This document shows positions 1 through 12,278 of a DNA stretch of 64,000 nucleotides, in pieces. A program made the position numbers and the translations under genes. The notes below the pieces were generated by a model. The model searched no databases. It was given only the letters and a program-made list of their open reading frames with translations, and had not been told where the DNA came from. The DNA is taken from positions 71,204,556 to 71,268,555 of the forward strand of contig CM050449.1 of the NCBI GenBank assembly GCA_027563935.2, written 5' to 3'. Source of the stretch: Costus lasius. Taxonomy: Eukaryota; Streptophyta; Magnoliopsida; Zingiberales; Costaceae. The number at the start of each line of letters is the position of its first letter. Within the stretch, counting starts at the first letter, position 1.

Positions 1-2
1 TG

Positions 3-2030
3 CCATCTAAGGCAGTTTCAATGACGCCATATGAATTATGGTATGGGAAACAGCCAAGCTTGACATTTATCAGGATCTGGGGTTGCGAGGCTTATGTCAA
101 AAAGCTCGCCTCTGGGAAACTAGAGAGCAGATCTGACAAATGCATCTTTGTCGGTTACCCTAAGGAAACTAAGGGTTATTATTTCTACGATCCCAAGGAG
201 AACAAAGTTTTTGTTGCTCGGACGGCCATATTCCTTGAGAAGGAGTTTCTTCTGCAAGAGGCCAGTGGGAGAGAAATAAAGCTGGATGAAAATCCAGAGG
301 AAGGACAAAGTAGTCAAGCACAGTTGGATGAGCCTGAGCCGGTAGATCAGGTTATTGAACAACCTGAGGCTCAGATAACACGGGAACCGCGAAGATCGGG
401 AAGGATCCGTCGACAGCCTGAGCGCTATGACGGAGTCTACATCATTGATAATGATGAACCCCTAACTTATGCGGATGCGGTCAGTGGACCGAAGTCAGCT
501 AGATGGCTTGATGCTATGCGAGCCGAGATGGACTCCATGTCAGATAACCAAGTCTGGGATTTGGTTGATCCGCCTCCGGGAGTAATCCCTATAGGCTGTA
601 AATGGATCTTCAAGAAGAAGATTGACATGGATGGTAACGTGGTTACCTATAAAGGCAGGCTAGTTGCGAAAGGTTTCAAACAAATCTACGGGATAGATTA
701 TGATGAAACTTTCTCACCTGTAGCTATGTTCAAGTCTATTCGGATTCTTTTCGCGATAGCAGCATATTATGATTATGAGATCTGGCAGATGGATGTGAAA
801 ACAGCTTTCCTTAATGGAAATCTGGATGAGGATGTGTATATGACACAACCTGAGGGTTTCACTAATCCAGCAGATCGTCATAAAATATGCAAGTTAAAGA
901 AATCCATTTATGGATTGAAACAAGCATCTAGGAGCTGGAATATTCGTTTTGATGAATCAATCTCTGAGTTTGGTTTCATCAAGAACGAGGATGACCCGTG
1001 TGTTTATAAGAGGTTTAGTGGGAGCGTAATTACATTCCTAATCCTCTACGTCGATGATATCTTGATCATTGGAAATGATATTCCTGAACTGCATGCTGTT
1101 AAAGCATGGTTAGGAAAATGTTTCCAGATGAAAGATCTAGGAGAAGCAGCCTATGTGTTAGGTGTGAAGATCTACCGGGATAGATCTAAGAGGCTTCTCG
1201 GGCTGTGCCAGAGTACTTACATCGATAAGGTCCTGGAGAGATTCCATTTAGAGAATTCTAAACGTGGATATCTTCCAGTCAGACATGGTCTGAATCTTTC
1301 GAAGAGTCAGTGTCCACAAACACAGACTGAGAAAGATGAAATGGACAATACGCCTTATGCTTCGGCTATTGGGTCCATTATGTATGCGATGTTGTGTACT
1401 CGCCCAGACGTCGCTTACGGGTTAAGCGTGACCAGTCGATTCCAAAGTAATCCAGGTTTGGCGCACTGGATTGCAGTCAAGAACATTATAAAATATCTGC
1501 GGAGGACCAAAGATATGTTCTTGATATATGGTGGTCAGGAAGAACTCAGTATAGAGGGATATACTGACGCTTCGTTCCAGTCGGACCAGGATGATTTCCG
1601 ATCGCAATCAGGCTATATTTTTAGCTTGAATGGTGGAGCAGTGGTGTGGAAGAGTTTCAAACAGTCAACTGTTGCTGATTCCACAACAGAAGCCGAGTAT
1701 GTTGCAGCCTCGGAAGCATCCAAGGAGGCAGTGTGGATTCGTAAGTTCGTGAGAGAACTTGGTATCGTTCCTTCGAGTGCTGATCCTTTGGTTATCTTCT
1801 GTGATAACACTGGAGCAATCGCACAAGCAAAGGAACCACGGTCGCACCAGAAGTCCAAGCACATACAGAGACGGTTTCACTTGATCCGGGAGATCATTGA
1901 TCGAGGCGAGATCAAAATATGCAAGGTTCATACAGATGACAATCTGGCAGACCCGCTTACCAAGCCTCTGGTGCAGCAGAAGCATGAGCAGCACTGTAAT
2001 AATATGGGTTTGAGATTTCTCAACCATTAG
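3..2030 (+). CDS. copia Pol C-terminal part: integrase end, reverse transcriptase, RNase H
   Basis: The frame is open from the window edge to TAG at 2028-2030. The first ATG, at 21, is internal: the other family A copies have Lys there and the frame continues upstream. The protein starts with the integrase C-terminal segment (TPYELWYGK). The RVT_2 reverse transcriptase follows, from about residue 170, with the catalytic YVDD motif in YVDDILIIG. RNase H has YTDASFQSD and a downstream STTEAEY motif. The product copies element RNA into cDNA in cytoplasmic virus-like particles. It has no internal stop or frameshift over about 670 residues, unlike copies 2 and 3, so it is either young or selected until recently. 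The PPT starts only a few bases after the stop. Confidence 0.93.
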   Translation, partial: PSKAVSMTPYELWYGKQPSLTFIRIWGCEAYVKKLASGKLESRSDKCIFVGYPKETKGYYFYDPKENKVFVARTAIFLEKEFLLQEASGREIKLDENPEEGQSSQAQLDEPEPVDQVIEQPEAQITREPRRSGRIRRQPERYDGVYIIDNDEPLTYADAVSGPKSARWLDAMRAEMDSMSDNQVWDLVDPPPGVIPIGCKWIFKKKIDMDGNVVTYKGRLVAKGFKQIYGIDYDETFSPVAMFKSIRILFAIAAYYDYEIWQMDVKTAFLNGNLDEDVYMTQPEGFTNPADRHKICKLKKSIYGLKQASRSWNIRFDESISEFGFIKNEDDPCVYKRFSGSVITFLILYVDDILIIGNDIPELHAVKAWLGKCFQMKDLGEAAYVLGVKIYRDRSKRLLGLCQSTYIDKVLERFHLENSKRGYLPVRHGLNLSKSQCPQTQTEKDEMDNTPYASAIGSIMYAMLCTRPDVAYGLSVTSRFQSNPGLAHWIAVKNIIKYLRRTKDMFLIYGGQEELSIEGYTDASFQSDQDDFRSQSGYIFSLNGGAVVWKSFKQSTVADSTTEAEYVAASEASKEAVWIRKFVRELGIVPSSADPLVIFCDNTGAIAQAKEPRSHQKSKHIQRRFHLIREIIDRGEIKICKVHTDDNLADPLTKPLVQQKHEQHCNNMGLRFLNH

Positions 2031-2037
2031 ATTAAGT

Positions 2038-2050
2038 GCAAGTGGGAGAT
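2038..2050 (+). other. polypurine tract of copia copy 1
   Basis: The purine-rich stretch GCAAGTGGGAGAT lies directly before the LTR start. It is the plus-strand primer site in copia elements. The same sequence occurs in reverse at 18532-18544 in copy 2. Confidence 0.85.
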
Positions 2051-3757
2051 TGTTGGGGTATGCCCTTAAGGCTAATGTTTGAGGCCTTTGGGATTGTAAT
2101 AAGTATCATGTAATAAACTCTTGTGTTTATAAAGGCATGGTTATTATTCAGGTTGTTACCTTGTCTGCTGTAATAAGTGTACTTCTGAATAATGTCTCAA
2201 AGCTGTTCAGCTAGGCTGACAGGCTATATGTCCTTAGTCGAGATATCTTGGTGAACCTGAGACAGCCTTGATATGATTGAGACTAATATGTGTGCTAATC
2301 TTATAGGATGCTTCGAGCATGGAATAAGATGTAGACTCATGGGTACATTGGATGTACTGGACAGACCCTACTGGGATATTCCATTGCTTGTCACAATGTG
2401 AATGATCCTCGTAAGCAGCAAGTGGCACATGTCCTTTGACTTGAGATCACTTGTGTTTCTAAATGATGATTGTCATTGTTTTGAGGTAGTTCAATATCAT
2501 TTGAAACATAATGGTTATAGACTATCTTGGATGGTGAGCTTGAGTCAGGTTAGGGCACTTGTGATAGATAAAGGATTGCCGTCTCCTTGTTTAAGGAGTG
2601 TGATGTTCTAAAGGGCCCCCCCTGTATGAGAAGATTGAGATAGTGTATGGCCATACCCAGATGACTGTGTTCATCTGATCTAATCATGCTCATCGTATTG
2701 GAGTTACAGGCTTGACATGCTTGTCCAATAAGAACATCCAGTGGCAAAGGAAACATGCATGCCTCGTGAGTTTGATTCACACTTGTGCTATGGTTTGGGT
2801 GTAGTCTTGGAAGACTCTTTCCTTTATATCGGGAGACAGTGATGTGTTGCTAGATACCCCTCACTGATCGTGATAACGAAAGTTATCGTTACCGACATTT
2901 AAAGGAAACCCTTAGGGTCGCACAATTTGGTGATATGGCTTGCTTAAGTCAGATCGTGTGGACTGAATTGTTTCGGTTCAGTTTAAAGGGATTTAATCTC
3001 TGATTGTAAGTGAGATCTGGTCTGATCATGTTTGATTGATTAGGGCTTTAGATCGGTAAGCTTCGATCGAGAGAGATGATGCTAGATCGATGCGATCAGA
3101 AGCGTCAGATGATGAATGGTCAGATCTTGGACTTTGGGGTCTAATTTGATCTAGACTTAATGCTTGGGCTGATTTGGTTTCGCTATTGAACCAAGGGTAT
3201 TGAACCGGCTCATGGGTTGAGCGCATGGTTCAAGAGGGAGAAGGAGTTGCGTTTGGTTCATGGAGACATGAACGCATGAACGCATACTCTTAATGGTTGC
3301 CATTTTTGGAAAGTTCCAAAATGAAAACGCATATGCGTTCATGGCTTGAAGTCTCCCTAATGTTTTTCGGTTACACCTCTCTCTTGTTGCTTGGTGGAAA
3401 CGATTTTTTCTCTCGAGCAAGTGAGGGTGTTGACGAGAAGAGGAGGAACCGGCCAAGCAAAAGGAAGTCTTCATCTCTTCCCTACACTCGATCATTGACA
3501 TCTTGGCACTTTTGCTAGCACAAGAGGTGCGCAAGTTGGGAGTCTTCATCGCCTTTGTGTGTGAACTTTTGGAGGAGATCAAAGTTGCTCTCTTCTTCCA
3601 AGCCGACCTCCAATCTATGGCTATGGTATAGATCTAAACTCATAGCTTCAAGTTGATCATATGGTTGTCATATACGATCTTTTAGAAACCCTCTTTCCGT
3701 CATGCATGCTAGATGCGCATGTTTAGGGTTTCTCCCCCTTAATAAGGGTTTCTTTCA
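2051..3757 (+). repeat. 3' LTR of copia family A, copy 1
   Basis: The LTR is 1707 bp, begins TGTTGGGGTATGCCC and ends GGGTTTCTTTCA. It matches, in reverse complement, the LTRs at 16879-18531, 24296-25947, 59137-60813, 62283-63947 and the solo LTR at 27365-29047. The boundary against the PPT is exact. The short ORFs inside it are not shared as proteins and are not genes. Confidence 0.88.
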
Positions 3758-4284
3758 AAAAGATCTTAGAAACCCAATTCCTGTAAACAAAAACATGATA
3801 GATTTGAACTGAAATTGGGTGAAGTCGTGAGGTTGAAGTTCTTTTTATTGTACAAGTTGCAATGTTTTATTTGATTGAATTGTGGATCTAGAGGGTTAAG
3901 TTCTAAGGATGGTATGTTTATTTGAAGTTTTGTAAATCAATTGGTGAGTGACAGCATAAGATGATGGGCTCTGTTTGAGAGAAACTGTCTTCTATGGATG
4001 AGAGGCTGGCCTTTCGTTTCGAGGAAAATATGGCGCAGATTATAGAGTCTTATGAGCAGGAGCAGCCCGACTATTCATCTCACGACAAGGGTAGGAGCTC
4101 TAGGGCTTCTCGCTCTCACCCGCGCAAGAAGAAGTAGGCTCACCGGTCGCTTGGCCTCCCACCCTCTCGGCTCATGTACACAGCTTCACATACAGGACTA
4201 TGTGACATTTTGAGTGGGTGAGCTGTCTCTTCTCAACACCATTGTGTTGAGACAGCCCCTTCACATCGGCCCACCTATACCCCT
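3758..4284 (+). other. unassigned sequence between copia copy 1 and the Athila-like LTR
   Basis: About 530 bp follow the copia LTR and precede an Athila-like LTR. No LTR, PBS or long ORF is visible. A short degenerate coding-like stretch (3961-4137) is listed separately. It may be older retroelement sequence into which both elements inserted. Confidence 0.4.
3961..4137 (+). pseudogene. possible retroelement Gag N-terminal remnant
   Basis: The frame ATGATGGGC continues through one in-frame TGA into a 47-codon open stretch from ATG 3994 to TAG 4135-4137. The product starts MDERLAFRFEENMAQI and ends in a basic tail (SHPRKKK). A short amphipathic segment followed by a basic, Ser/Arg-rich tail is the kind of composition found at Gag N-termini, but I recognise no family. 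It has no neighbour of the same frame. It could equally be chance. Confidence 0.2.
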
Positions 4285-5019
4285 TGATGACACAAAAATT
4301 TATAGTAAATTTTGTGTCATTTCATGTATCTTTTTGTGTCATATTCATACTACTTTGCTTATTTTTATGCCTTTTTTTATCAAATATTGCGGAATCTACT
4401 TCTTTTTTGGTTTTTCATGATTTTCAGGCAAAAAGGCATTGTTTTTAGGCGTTTTCAAGCAAATTCAAATGAATGGATGAATTCCAACCATCAAGAGGAG
4501 ATTACATGTCAAATTTCACACAAATTGGAGCTTCAAACCAAATTACGACACTACCATAATCAAAATTACCGTACCGTGGTTTCACTGCACCTACAGAACA
4601 AACCAGAGTACTGCCGTAATTTCTTAGTGCTGCCGTATTTTGGGATGATTTTGAATAGAAAGTTTTACAGAAATTACGGCCCTGCCGTAATGGATTTCAC
4701 GGGCTGTAATCTGGGTTCAATTTCGTACAGAAAGTTAGTAGATTTTACGGTACTGCCATAACCGATATTATAGGCCGTATGTTGAGTCAAATTTTCACCC
4801 GAGATATTTGATGAAAAAAAGGCACTCTCGTAATAAATGTCATGGTACCGTAATTCCGGACAATTTCTATTTCGAGACTTCTTGTTGACATTACAGCACT
4901 ACGGTAACCATTTTCACGGTCATAATTACAACCCAGATCTGCGACCTTCTTAGACTATTTGAAGCCCTATTCTTGCACTCATAATTTCGGATGATATAGG
5001 CCATCAATTGAAGATCTGT
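4285..5019 (+). repeat. Athila-like LTR copy 1, left piece
   Basis: The LTR begins TGATGACAC and closely follows the LTR at 30848 (shared TTTTGTGTCATTTCATG and the following text). It is cut at 5019 by the chromovirus and resumes at 15562. Together the pieces total about 1.9 kb. The 4540-4920 part is dense in short TTACGG/CCGTAA inverted motifs. The following PBS after 16721 shows this is a 5' LTR of a plus-strand element. Confidence 0.75.
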
Positions 5020-7908
5020 TGTAACATCCCGTTATCTTAACCCCAAACAAATGGCACAAATCATGAAAGAAACAGGATGTTTCATATAAGATCGATTCAT
5101 ATGCTAGGTAAAACCGAGTTCAAGAAAACACGATCTGAAAATTTCGAAATTCCATACATATAAATATCCACAAAACACAAATCTCATAAATCACATAAGG
5201 GTACCTGCCACCACGCAATCCTTGCACTAGACATATGCAAGGCAACAGTTATATCAAATCCGATGGCATAAATACAATTCGATTCGAAATTCAAAGCAAA
5301 GCCACAAAGTCGATTTTATAAACTCATACCAAACACCGAAACCAGGCTGAGGCCCGCGGTGACACAAAATCAAACTCATTTAACTGCCACAATCTGGCAA
5401 CACAAATTTCACATAGTTCACGTGGTTCACACAAATTCACATAGTTCACATCATTCATATAGTTCGTATAACTCATATAGTTCAGCCACAACTGGCCTCA
5501 AATTTAAGCACAAAAGTTCTTAAATATAATCACAGCAAACTAGCATAATGTCCACGCCAATGCTAACTCAAGAAATGCGCCCCTGCTCTATGCCTGAAAA
5601 TAGTGAGGGGTGAGCTACACAGCCCAGTGAGTGGATAGTCTAAATCGACCATCCATAACATACATTCAAAAATATAGGCAGATTATTTTAAAAATCTTTA
5701 ACAGAACATTATGTCAATATACAACAAGATTAAATACAGAAGTCATATAAATAGCCAGATGTACACACCAACATATAACAAACTCAGGTTCTAAACAAAC
5801 TCAGGTTCTAGAGTTATACTCTAAACCAACTAAACACACCAATACTTAGTTAACCTAGTTGTCCAGCATATTCAGTAGTGACCAATATGGTCTAACCCGG
5901 CTTTGGCCTAAGCACTGGGAGCTGCAAAATCTCGTGCAACACACATAAACATGGACAGTGAGTAGAATCAAGAGGTGGCCCCCGCCAGGTCACGACATGG
6001 CACTTTGCTCTAAAACACCCCATAAACACATTGATGGATTGTGTGTAGATTCAAGAGGTGGCCCCCGCCGGTTCACGACGTGGCACTTTGCTCTACGACA
6101 CCCCATATCACAAAAAGAGAGTGATGACATCAAGAGGTGGCCCCTGTCCGACCAAGACATGGCACTTTGCGTCAAAACCCGTTCTCCCAAAAGGTTCCTA
6201 CTGGACAACAGACACATCTTATATCATATTTCATAAAGGTGGACTCCTAAGTGTCAACTAGACTCTAGGATAGTCATCACAAAAATCATATCGGGCAGGC
6301 TGAACATCAACCCCCATCACAATAATCATAATAGGCAGGCTGAACATCAACCCCCTCACATATCAAATACGGGGCTGAAATTCAAACCCTTAACATATCA
6401 CATAAGGACTATCCTATGAGTACCCGGTTACACTTAGCCATAGTCCTAACCAACACATAACACATAATATTCAAAATTCCCATAATCACATAATTTTCAA
6501 AAATCTCATAACCACATAATGTTCACAATTCACATAATCACATAATGTTCACAAATCACATAACAACATAATATTCCAAAAATCACATAAACACCTAATA
6601 TTTAAAAATCACATAATTACATAATATTAACAATCATATAATGTAGTGTGGTCCTTAGGTTTCATGCTGATTAGTTCAGTCAAACCTTACTAGGTTATCA
6701 CCCAAATTTCTCAAACAATTTCTCAACATTGCAGTTAACAAGCATCCATAAAAATTAACATAAAACTAAAACATGTAGTCATACAAACTATCCATAAAAT
6801 TAACAAAAACTAAAACATGTATTCATACAAACTATTTTACAAATCTCTACATATAACCCACGGTTAACATAACATATTATCTATTAAATTTTACACCTTG
6901 AATTAACATGAATTTCATGCTCAAACCATTGGTCTAAAACTTCCGAAATTCCATAAATTAATACCTTAAATTTCATATTACCAATTTTCGGTTTTCATAA
7001 ACAATCATCAAGATTATTTCGGTTTACATGGAAATTTAGGTTTTCATGGAAAAATACAATTCGGTTCTCATGAAGAACAATACCCTAAATTCGGTTTTCA
7101 TACCCTAAATACACTTTGCATAATTTCGGTTTTAACATGGTAAATTTTCCAAGAACTCAAGTGTATCATTTAACACAAACACAACCAAATTGTTAAATCA
7201 ATTAAGACATTCCACTCACCTTGAACCGTGAACACCAATAAGAAAAACCCTTCCAAAAATTCGTCTAAGGCTTTGAAAGACGCCACCAAACACCAAGGAA
7301 TGCCGGCCAAAGGAAGAGGAAGAGGAAGAAAGGAATTTCGCCTCCAAGCCTCCAAGAATCGCCCACTTCTTCCTAGCCGTCGCCCAAGTTTTCTCCCAAG
7401 CCAAAATCGCTAATTTTCTTTCCCCAATCGTTAAACCCACTAAAAATTCGGTTTTTGAATTTTAAACCCACTAACCAATTAATTCAAATAGGATTTAACC
7501 CATTTAACTAATAAATTCGAATTTTAAACCCAATTAGCTATTTCACATAGGTTTTAATCCATTTAACCACTCACTTAACGAAAATCCAATAAGGATTTAA
7601 TTAACATCCAATAAGGATTTAATTAACCACTAAGCTCTAATAACTCCAATTAATTGACAATTAAATAACTTAAATTAACAAGCAATAAACTCTAATTAAT
7701 TACCTGAAAATTAGCATCCAATGAGCTAGTAAATTAATTAACATTAACCTCCAAAAATCTCTAATTTAATTAACTATAATTTATTAACCAGAATCTCTAA
7801 TTAATTTATCATAAATTAACAATCAATACACAGAAATAATAACACAGTCAATAATTTTATTTAAATCAAAATAATGCTTACCAGGACTTAAGATCCTTGG
7901 ATCTTACA
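5020..7908 (-). repeat. 3' LTR of the chromovirus
   Basis: The LTR is 2889 bp. On the plus strand it starts TGTAACATCCCG and ends GGATCTTACA. It matches 12668-15556 at a constant offset of 7648 with no net indel. It holds a three-unit GC-rich repeat at 5968-6180 within otherwise AT-rich sequence. Confidence 0.93.
5968..6180 (-). repeat. three-unit GC-rich repeat with ACGTGGC cores in the chromovirus 3' LTR
   Basis: Units start with TCAAGAGGTGGCCCC at about 5968, 6051 and 6130. Each ends near GGCACTTTG. The second unit contains ACGTGGC, the core of plant ABA-response (bZIP) sites; in the first and third the core reads ACATGGC. The spurious ORF through this block is repeated with it and is not a gene. 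Two related units occur in the unrelated-looking solo LTR at 43689-43840. Confidence 0.6.
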
Positions 7909-7922
7909 TCCCTCCCTCCTTA
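7909..7922 (-). other. polypurine tract of the chromovirus
   Basis: On the minus strand the sequence AAGGAGGGAGGGA lies immediately before the 3' LTR. It is a typical gypsy plus-strand primer. Confidence 0.85.
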
Positions 7923-7937
7923 TAAAGCTTTAGTCCT

Positions 7938-8765
7938 CTAAAGCTCAGCATCCATATCATCAAAGAGATAAGCATAAAATTTCCTCATATCAGCTTCAGT
8001 CTCCCAAGTCGCCTCCTCAACCGACTGATTTCCCCAGATAACCTTTACCAAAGGTATAGTCTTGTTCCTCAGAACTTTATCCTTTCTATCCACAATCCAA
8101 AGAGGTCTTTCCTCAAAAGTCAAATCACTCTGAATCTGAAGAGGTTCCAACTCCAACACATGAGATGGATCAGGATGATATTTCCTCAAAGCAGAGACAT
8201 GGAATACATTATGCACATAATCCAAAGCAGGAGGTAAAGCTAACCGGTAAGCCACTGGACCAATTCTCTCAATAATGTCAAAAGGGCCTACAAATCTAGG
8301 GCTCAACTTGCCCTTTCTGCCAAACCTCATAACACCCTTAGTAGGTGACGCCTTTAAGAAAACATGATCCCCTACCATAAACTCCAGGGAACGACGACGG
8401 TCATCAGCATAACTCTTCTGTCTGTCCCGAGCAATCTTCAATTTATCCTGAATCTCTCTGACTTTATCAGTAGTCTCCTGAACTGCATCAGATCTCAAAA
8501 TCATTCTGTCACCAGTTTCCTCCCAACACAAGGGAGTCCTACACCTTCTTCCATACAAAGCCTCATAAGGAGCCATCTGAATACTGGAGTGGAAACTATT
8601 ATTATAAGTGAACTCTATCAAAGATAGATCCCGATTCCACTCAGAACTCCAATCAACCACATAAGCTCTCAACAAGTCTTCTAGAGTCTGTATAGTACGC
8701 TCCGTCTGGCCATCAGACTGAGGATGGTATGCTGTACTAAAACTCAACTTAGTACCCAAACCCTC
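7938..8765 (-). CDS. chromovirus integrase C-terminal part with chromodomain
   Basis: This frame directly continues the upstream gag-pol frame after the TAG at 8766-8768. It has no ATG of its own, so it is not an independent gene. It begins with the integrase core end (AYHPQSDGQTERT, which holds the catalytic Glu). The integrase C-terminal GPF/Y-type segment follows (VGPFDIIERIGPVAY). A group II chromodomain lies at about residues 215-268 (KVIWGNQSVEEATWE). The chromodomain targets integration to heterochromatin in related elements. The stop at 7938 is about 15 bp from the PPT. Confidence 0.92.
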   Translation of the reverse strand, partial: EGLGTKLSFSTAYHPQSDGQTERTIQTLEDLLRAYVVDWSSEWNRDLSLIEFTYNNSFHSSIQMAPYEALYGRRCRTPLCWEETGDRMILRSDAVQETTDKVREIQDKLKIARDRQKSYADDRRRSLEFMVGDHVFLKASPTKGVMRFGRKGKLSPRFVGPFDIIERIGPVAYRLALPPALDYVHNVFHVSALRKYHPDPSHVLELEPLQIQSDLTFEERPLWIVDRKDKVLRNKTIPLVKVIWGNQSVEEATWETEADMRKFYAYLFDDMDAEL

Positions 8766-11700
8766 CTATAAGCTCTTCCAAAATCTGGACAAAAATCGAG
8801 AGTCCCTATCAGACACAATATCAACAGGAACTCCATGCAGTCTGACGATCTCATCAATGTACAATCTAGCCAGCCTCTCTAAAGGATAAGTCATCTTAAT
8901 CGGGAGAAAATGGGCTGATTTAGTGAGTCTATCAACGATCACCCAAATAGCATCATGACCCAATCTGGTTCTGGGCAAACCACACACAAAATCCATACTG
9001 ATGCATTCCCACTTCCACTCAGGAATAGGAAGGGGCTGCAACAAACCACCAGGCTTCTGGTGTTCAGCCTTTACAGTCTGACAGGTTAAACACCTAGAGA
9101 CAAAATCAGATACTTCTTTCTTCATACCCAGCCACCAAAAATTTTTCTTAAGGTCCTGATACATCTTAGTCACGCCAGGATGTAGAGAATATTTGGAGTT
9201 ATGGCTGTCCTCCAATATTTCTTTCCTCAAGCTCGGTTCCTCAGGGACACATACCCTTCCACGAAACCGAAGAATACTATCATCAGACAGGCTAAAATCC
9301 TGAACTGCGCCATCAACCAGACTATCCCTGATCTGAACTAATTTCGGATCCACAGACTGCTGATCTCTGATCTTCTGCAACAAAGCAGACTGTACTCTGA
9401 GAAAAGCCACATAACCCGACTGAACTCTAGGAGAAACACTGATCCTGAGATCGCTGAACTCCTGCAGTAACCGCCACTCACTGACTCGTAAAGCAGCTAC
9501 TGAAGTAACTGGATGTCTGCTCAATGCATCAGCCACTACATTGGCCTTTCCAGCCTGATACTGAATAGAGAAGTCATAGTCTTTGATCAACTCCATCCAT
9601 CTTCTCTGTCTCATGTTCAACTCCTTCTGAGTGAAGATATACTTGAGACTCTGGTGATCAGTGAACAGATCAAACTCCTGGCCCAGCAAATAGTGACGCC
9701 ATATCTTCAAAGCAAAGACTACGGCCGCCAACTCTAAATCATGAGTAGGGTAGTTCAATTCATACTCCTTCAGTTGTCTCGAAGCATAGGCTACCACAGA
9801 ACCCTTCTGCATCAAGACACAACCCAACCCCTTGCCTGAAGCATCCGTATAAACAGTAAACCTTTCCCCATCACTAGGAATAATGAGGATCGGTGTACTA
9901 GTCAACCTCCTTTTCAGCTCTTGGAAGCTCTCTTCACACTTGTCATCCCAAATAAACTTGGCCTCCTTTCTGGTCAATTTAGTTAAAGGACCCGCCAACT
10001 TGGAGAATCCCTCAACAAATCTCCGGTAGTAACCTGCTAAACCCAGGAAACTTCTGATCTCAGTAGCACTAGTCGGTCTTCCCCAATCAAGGATGGCTTG
10101 CACTTTAACTGGATCCACAGACACCCCTTGACCAGAAATCACATGTCCAAGGAAACTGATCTTCTCTAGCCAGAACTCACACTTACTAGCCTTGGCATAT
10201 AACCGATTCTTCCTCAGGATCTCCAGCACTCTGCACAAGTCACTGACATGATCCACAGTAGTCCGTGAGTATACCAAAATATCATCTATAAAGACTACCA
10301 CACAAGAGTCAAGCAATTCATGGAATACCCTGTTCATCAAATCCATGAAGACAGCAGGTGCATTCGTCAGTCCAAAAGGCATAACTAAAAATTCAAAATG
10401 CCCATACCTGGTCCTGAAAGCAGTCTTAAATATATCCTCATCCTTGACCCTAAGCTGATAATACCCTGATCTCAGATCAATCTTAGAGAACACTGTCGCT
10501 CCCTGTAATTGATCAAATAGATCATCAATTCTGGGAAGAGGATACTTATTCTTGATAGTCACTTGGTTCAATTGCCTGTAGTCTATACACATCCTCAGGG
10601 TTCCATCTTTCTTCTTCACAAACAGCACTGGCGCTCCCCAGGGAGAAGCACTAGGCCGAATGTACCCTTTCTCTAGCAATTCCTCCAGTTGTTTCTTAAG
10701 CTCGGCCAACTCTGAAGTAGCCATACGGTAAGGAGCTCTGGAGATAGGTGCCGTTCCTGGCGCCAACTCAATGCCAAACTCCACTTCTCTAATTGGTGGC
10801 AAGCCTGAAAATTCTTCAGAGAATACATCAGAAAATTCTTTCACCCCCGCCATCTGAGTCAAATCAGAAGTAGAATCATCCTGCACCTTAACATGCGCAA
10901 GATAACCCTTGCACCCACTAGCAAGTAACTTCCTGGCCTGCAGGAAAGATATTACATGCGGTCCTTGGTCCGACACTAGACCTCTCACAAAAATCCGGTT
11001 CCCATCTAACAAATTTAAAGTGATTACTTTCTCAAAGCAATCCACAGTAGCATGATGTGAGGATAACCAATCCATACCTAGGATGACATCATAGTCTTGC
11101 ATGTCTAGGAGGATTAAATCCACTAGAAACTCATAACCCTCTACATGCACCACACAATCAGCACACACAGTGTCTGTAGATAATGACTTTCCTAAGGGAG
11201 TACTCACAGACACAACATAATTCATCACCTTAGGTAACACAGGTAAACATGCAGCAAACTTAACAGATACAAAAGACAAATTTGCACCAGGATCAAATAA
11301 AATGCGAGCTAACTGATCAAATACAAATAAGGTACCTTCCACAACGGATCGGGAAGCTCGTGTATCCTTCTCAGCCACAGCATAAACTCTAGTCTGGACT
11401 GTAGGCTTATCTGCGCCTCTAGGCTGTATCTCAGGCTCTTTGCAGTCCCTGACCATGTGCCCCGGTTTCTTACACCTGAAGCACACGCCATTCTTCTTAT
11501 AACAGTCTTTCACTAGATGTCCCTTGAGCCCACAATAATTGCAAGTCCAGTTCTCATTGTTACTGATCTTTGCCTTCCTGGCATCCCTGAACTGCTGCGG
11601 TGCATCCCTGGACTGCTGCGGTGCCTTGTAAGAGTAAGGCTTATACCTGCTCTTCTTGTAGTCCTTATGTTTAGGGTACTTCTTACCCTTGCCGCCACTG

Positions 11701-12278
11701 CCATACTGAGGAACCGCCGCCTCAGCTGCAGGAACCACTGTCACGGCAACATGAGAACTCCTCTCAGATATGTATCTCTCAATGGTGCGTGCTCGCCCAA
11801 CAGTCTCAACATAGGTCTCCAAGTGCTGAGCACCAACCTGCTCTCTAATGTCCCATCTGAGACCTCTGAGAAACTTAGTAGCTCTCCTCTTTTCAGTGTT
11901 TATCAGGTGAGGAGCATACTTTCCCAATTTCGTGAACTGTAATTCATACTGGTCCACAGTCATATCACCCTGCTCCAGGTGAATAAATTCCACCTCTCGG
12001 TCCTCAACCAAGCTATCGGGGAAGTACTTCTCGTTAAATCGAGACAAGAAGTAAGGCCAATCTACAGTCTCATGTCTTTCTTCGGCAAGTCTCACCACGC
12101 CCTTCCACCACTCATCTGCGTCCCCACGCATCATATAGGTGGTCAGACATAACTTGTCTTCATCTGAGCAGCGCATGACTTGGAAAATCTTTTCCAAGCA
12201 CAACTGCCAGTTCTCGGCAGTACTGGATTCTGAGCCCCCATAAAAAGAACTAGGACCCAGTTTCTGGAATTCACTCAC
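8766..12278 (-). CDS. chromovirus Gag-protease-RT-RNase H-integrase segment
   Basis: This 1170-codon open segment belongs to a frame that begins at ATG 12542. Its first residue here is read from a GTG codon, not a true start. Retrotransposon Gag spans about residues 10-190. Two zinc knuckles lie at 246-259 ([14 protein letters not shown]) and 266-279. The protease active site is D329-P-G rather than the usual D-S/T-G. RT contains FIDD near 663-666, and RNase H has D812 in YTDASG. Integrase has the HHCC domain (CLTC near 1063) and core Asp residues near 1096 and 1157. The segment stops at TAG 8766-8768 inside integrase, where Gln is usual for the family (inference). The frame continues into 7938-8765. 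Confidence 0.94.
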   Translation of the reverse strand: MSEFQKLGPSSFYGGSESSTAENWQLCLEKIFQVMRCSDEDKLCLTTYMMRGDADEWWKGVVRLAEERHETVDWPYFLSRFNEKYFPDSLVEDREVEFIHLEQGDMTVDQYELQFTKLGKYAPHLINTEKRRATKFLRGLRWDIREQVGAQHLETYVETVGRARTIERYISERSSHVAVTVVPAAEAAVPQYGSGGKGKKYPKHKDYKKSRYKPYSYKAPQQSRDAPQQFRDARKAKISNNENWTCNYCGLKGHLVKDCYKKNGVCFRCKKPGHMVRDCKEPEIQPRGADKPTVQTRVYAVAEKDTRASRSVVEGTLFVFDQLARILFDPGANLSFVSVKFAACLPVLPKVMNYVVSVSTPLGKSLSTDTVCADCVVHVEGYEFLVDLILLDMQDYDVILGMDWLSSHHATVDCFEKVITLNLLDGNRIFVRGLVSDQGPHVISFLQARKLLASGCKGYLAHVKVQDDSTSDLTQMAGVKEFSDVFSEEFSGLPPIREVEFGIELAPGTAPISRAPYRMATSELAELKKQLEELLEKGYIRPSASPWGAPVLFVKKKDGTLRMCIDYRQLNQVTIKNKYPLPRIDDLFDQLQGATVFSKIDLRSGYYQLRVKDEDIFKTAFRTRYGHFEFLVMPFGLTNAPAVFMDLMNRVFHELLDSCVVVFIDDILVYSRTTVDHVSDLCRVLEILRKNRLYAKASKCEFWLEKISFLGHVISGQGVSVDPVKVQAILDWGRPTSATEIRSFLGLAGYYRRFVEGFSKLAGPLTKLTRKEAKFIWDDKCEESFQELKRRLTSTPILIIPSDGERFTVYTDASGKGLGCVLMQKGSVVAYASRQLKEYELNYPTHDLELAAVVFALKIWRHYLLGQEFDLFTDHQSLKYIFTQKELNMRQRRWMELIKDYDFSIQYQAGKANVVADALSRHPVTSVAALRVSEWRLLQEFSDLRISVSPRVQSGYVAFLRVQSALLQKIRDQQSVDPKLVQIRDSLVDGAVQDFSLSDDSILRFRGRVCVPEEPSLRKEILEDSHNSKYSLHPGVTKMYQDLKKNFWWLGMKKEVSDFVSRCLTCQTVKAEHQKPGGLLQPLPIPEWKWECISMDFVCGLPRTRLGHDAIWVIVDRLTKSAHFLPIKMTYPLERLARLYIDEIVRLHGVPVDIVSDRDSRFLSRFWKSL

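Larger units (their letters stand above)
1..3757 (+). mobile_element. Ty1/copia family A, copy 1 (3' part)
   Basis: This is the 3' part of a copia retrotransposon that enters from the left edge. It contains the end of integrase, the complete reverse transcriptase and RNase H, a polypurine tract, and a full 3' LTR. The LTR start (TGTTGGGGTATGCCC), the adjoining PPT and the protein resemble the plant Angela/BARE lineage; that lineage call is inference. It is very close to the minus-strand copies at 16879-25947 and 53734-60813. The 5' LTR lies outside the window, so the target-site duplication cannot be tested. Confidence 0.9.

Noticed and set aside
1..3757. Copia copy 1 considered as the missing 3' half of copy 3, moved by inversion
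   Set aside because: Copy 1 contains RT and RNase H regions also present in copy 3, and without the frameshifts of copy 3, so it is a separate insertion.
5958..6261. Overlapping ORFs of 92, 75 and 67 codons, repeated at 13606-13909
   Set aside because: They cross the three-unit LTR repeat on both strands and show no protein-like conservation. They are explained by the repeat.
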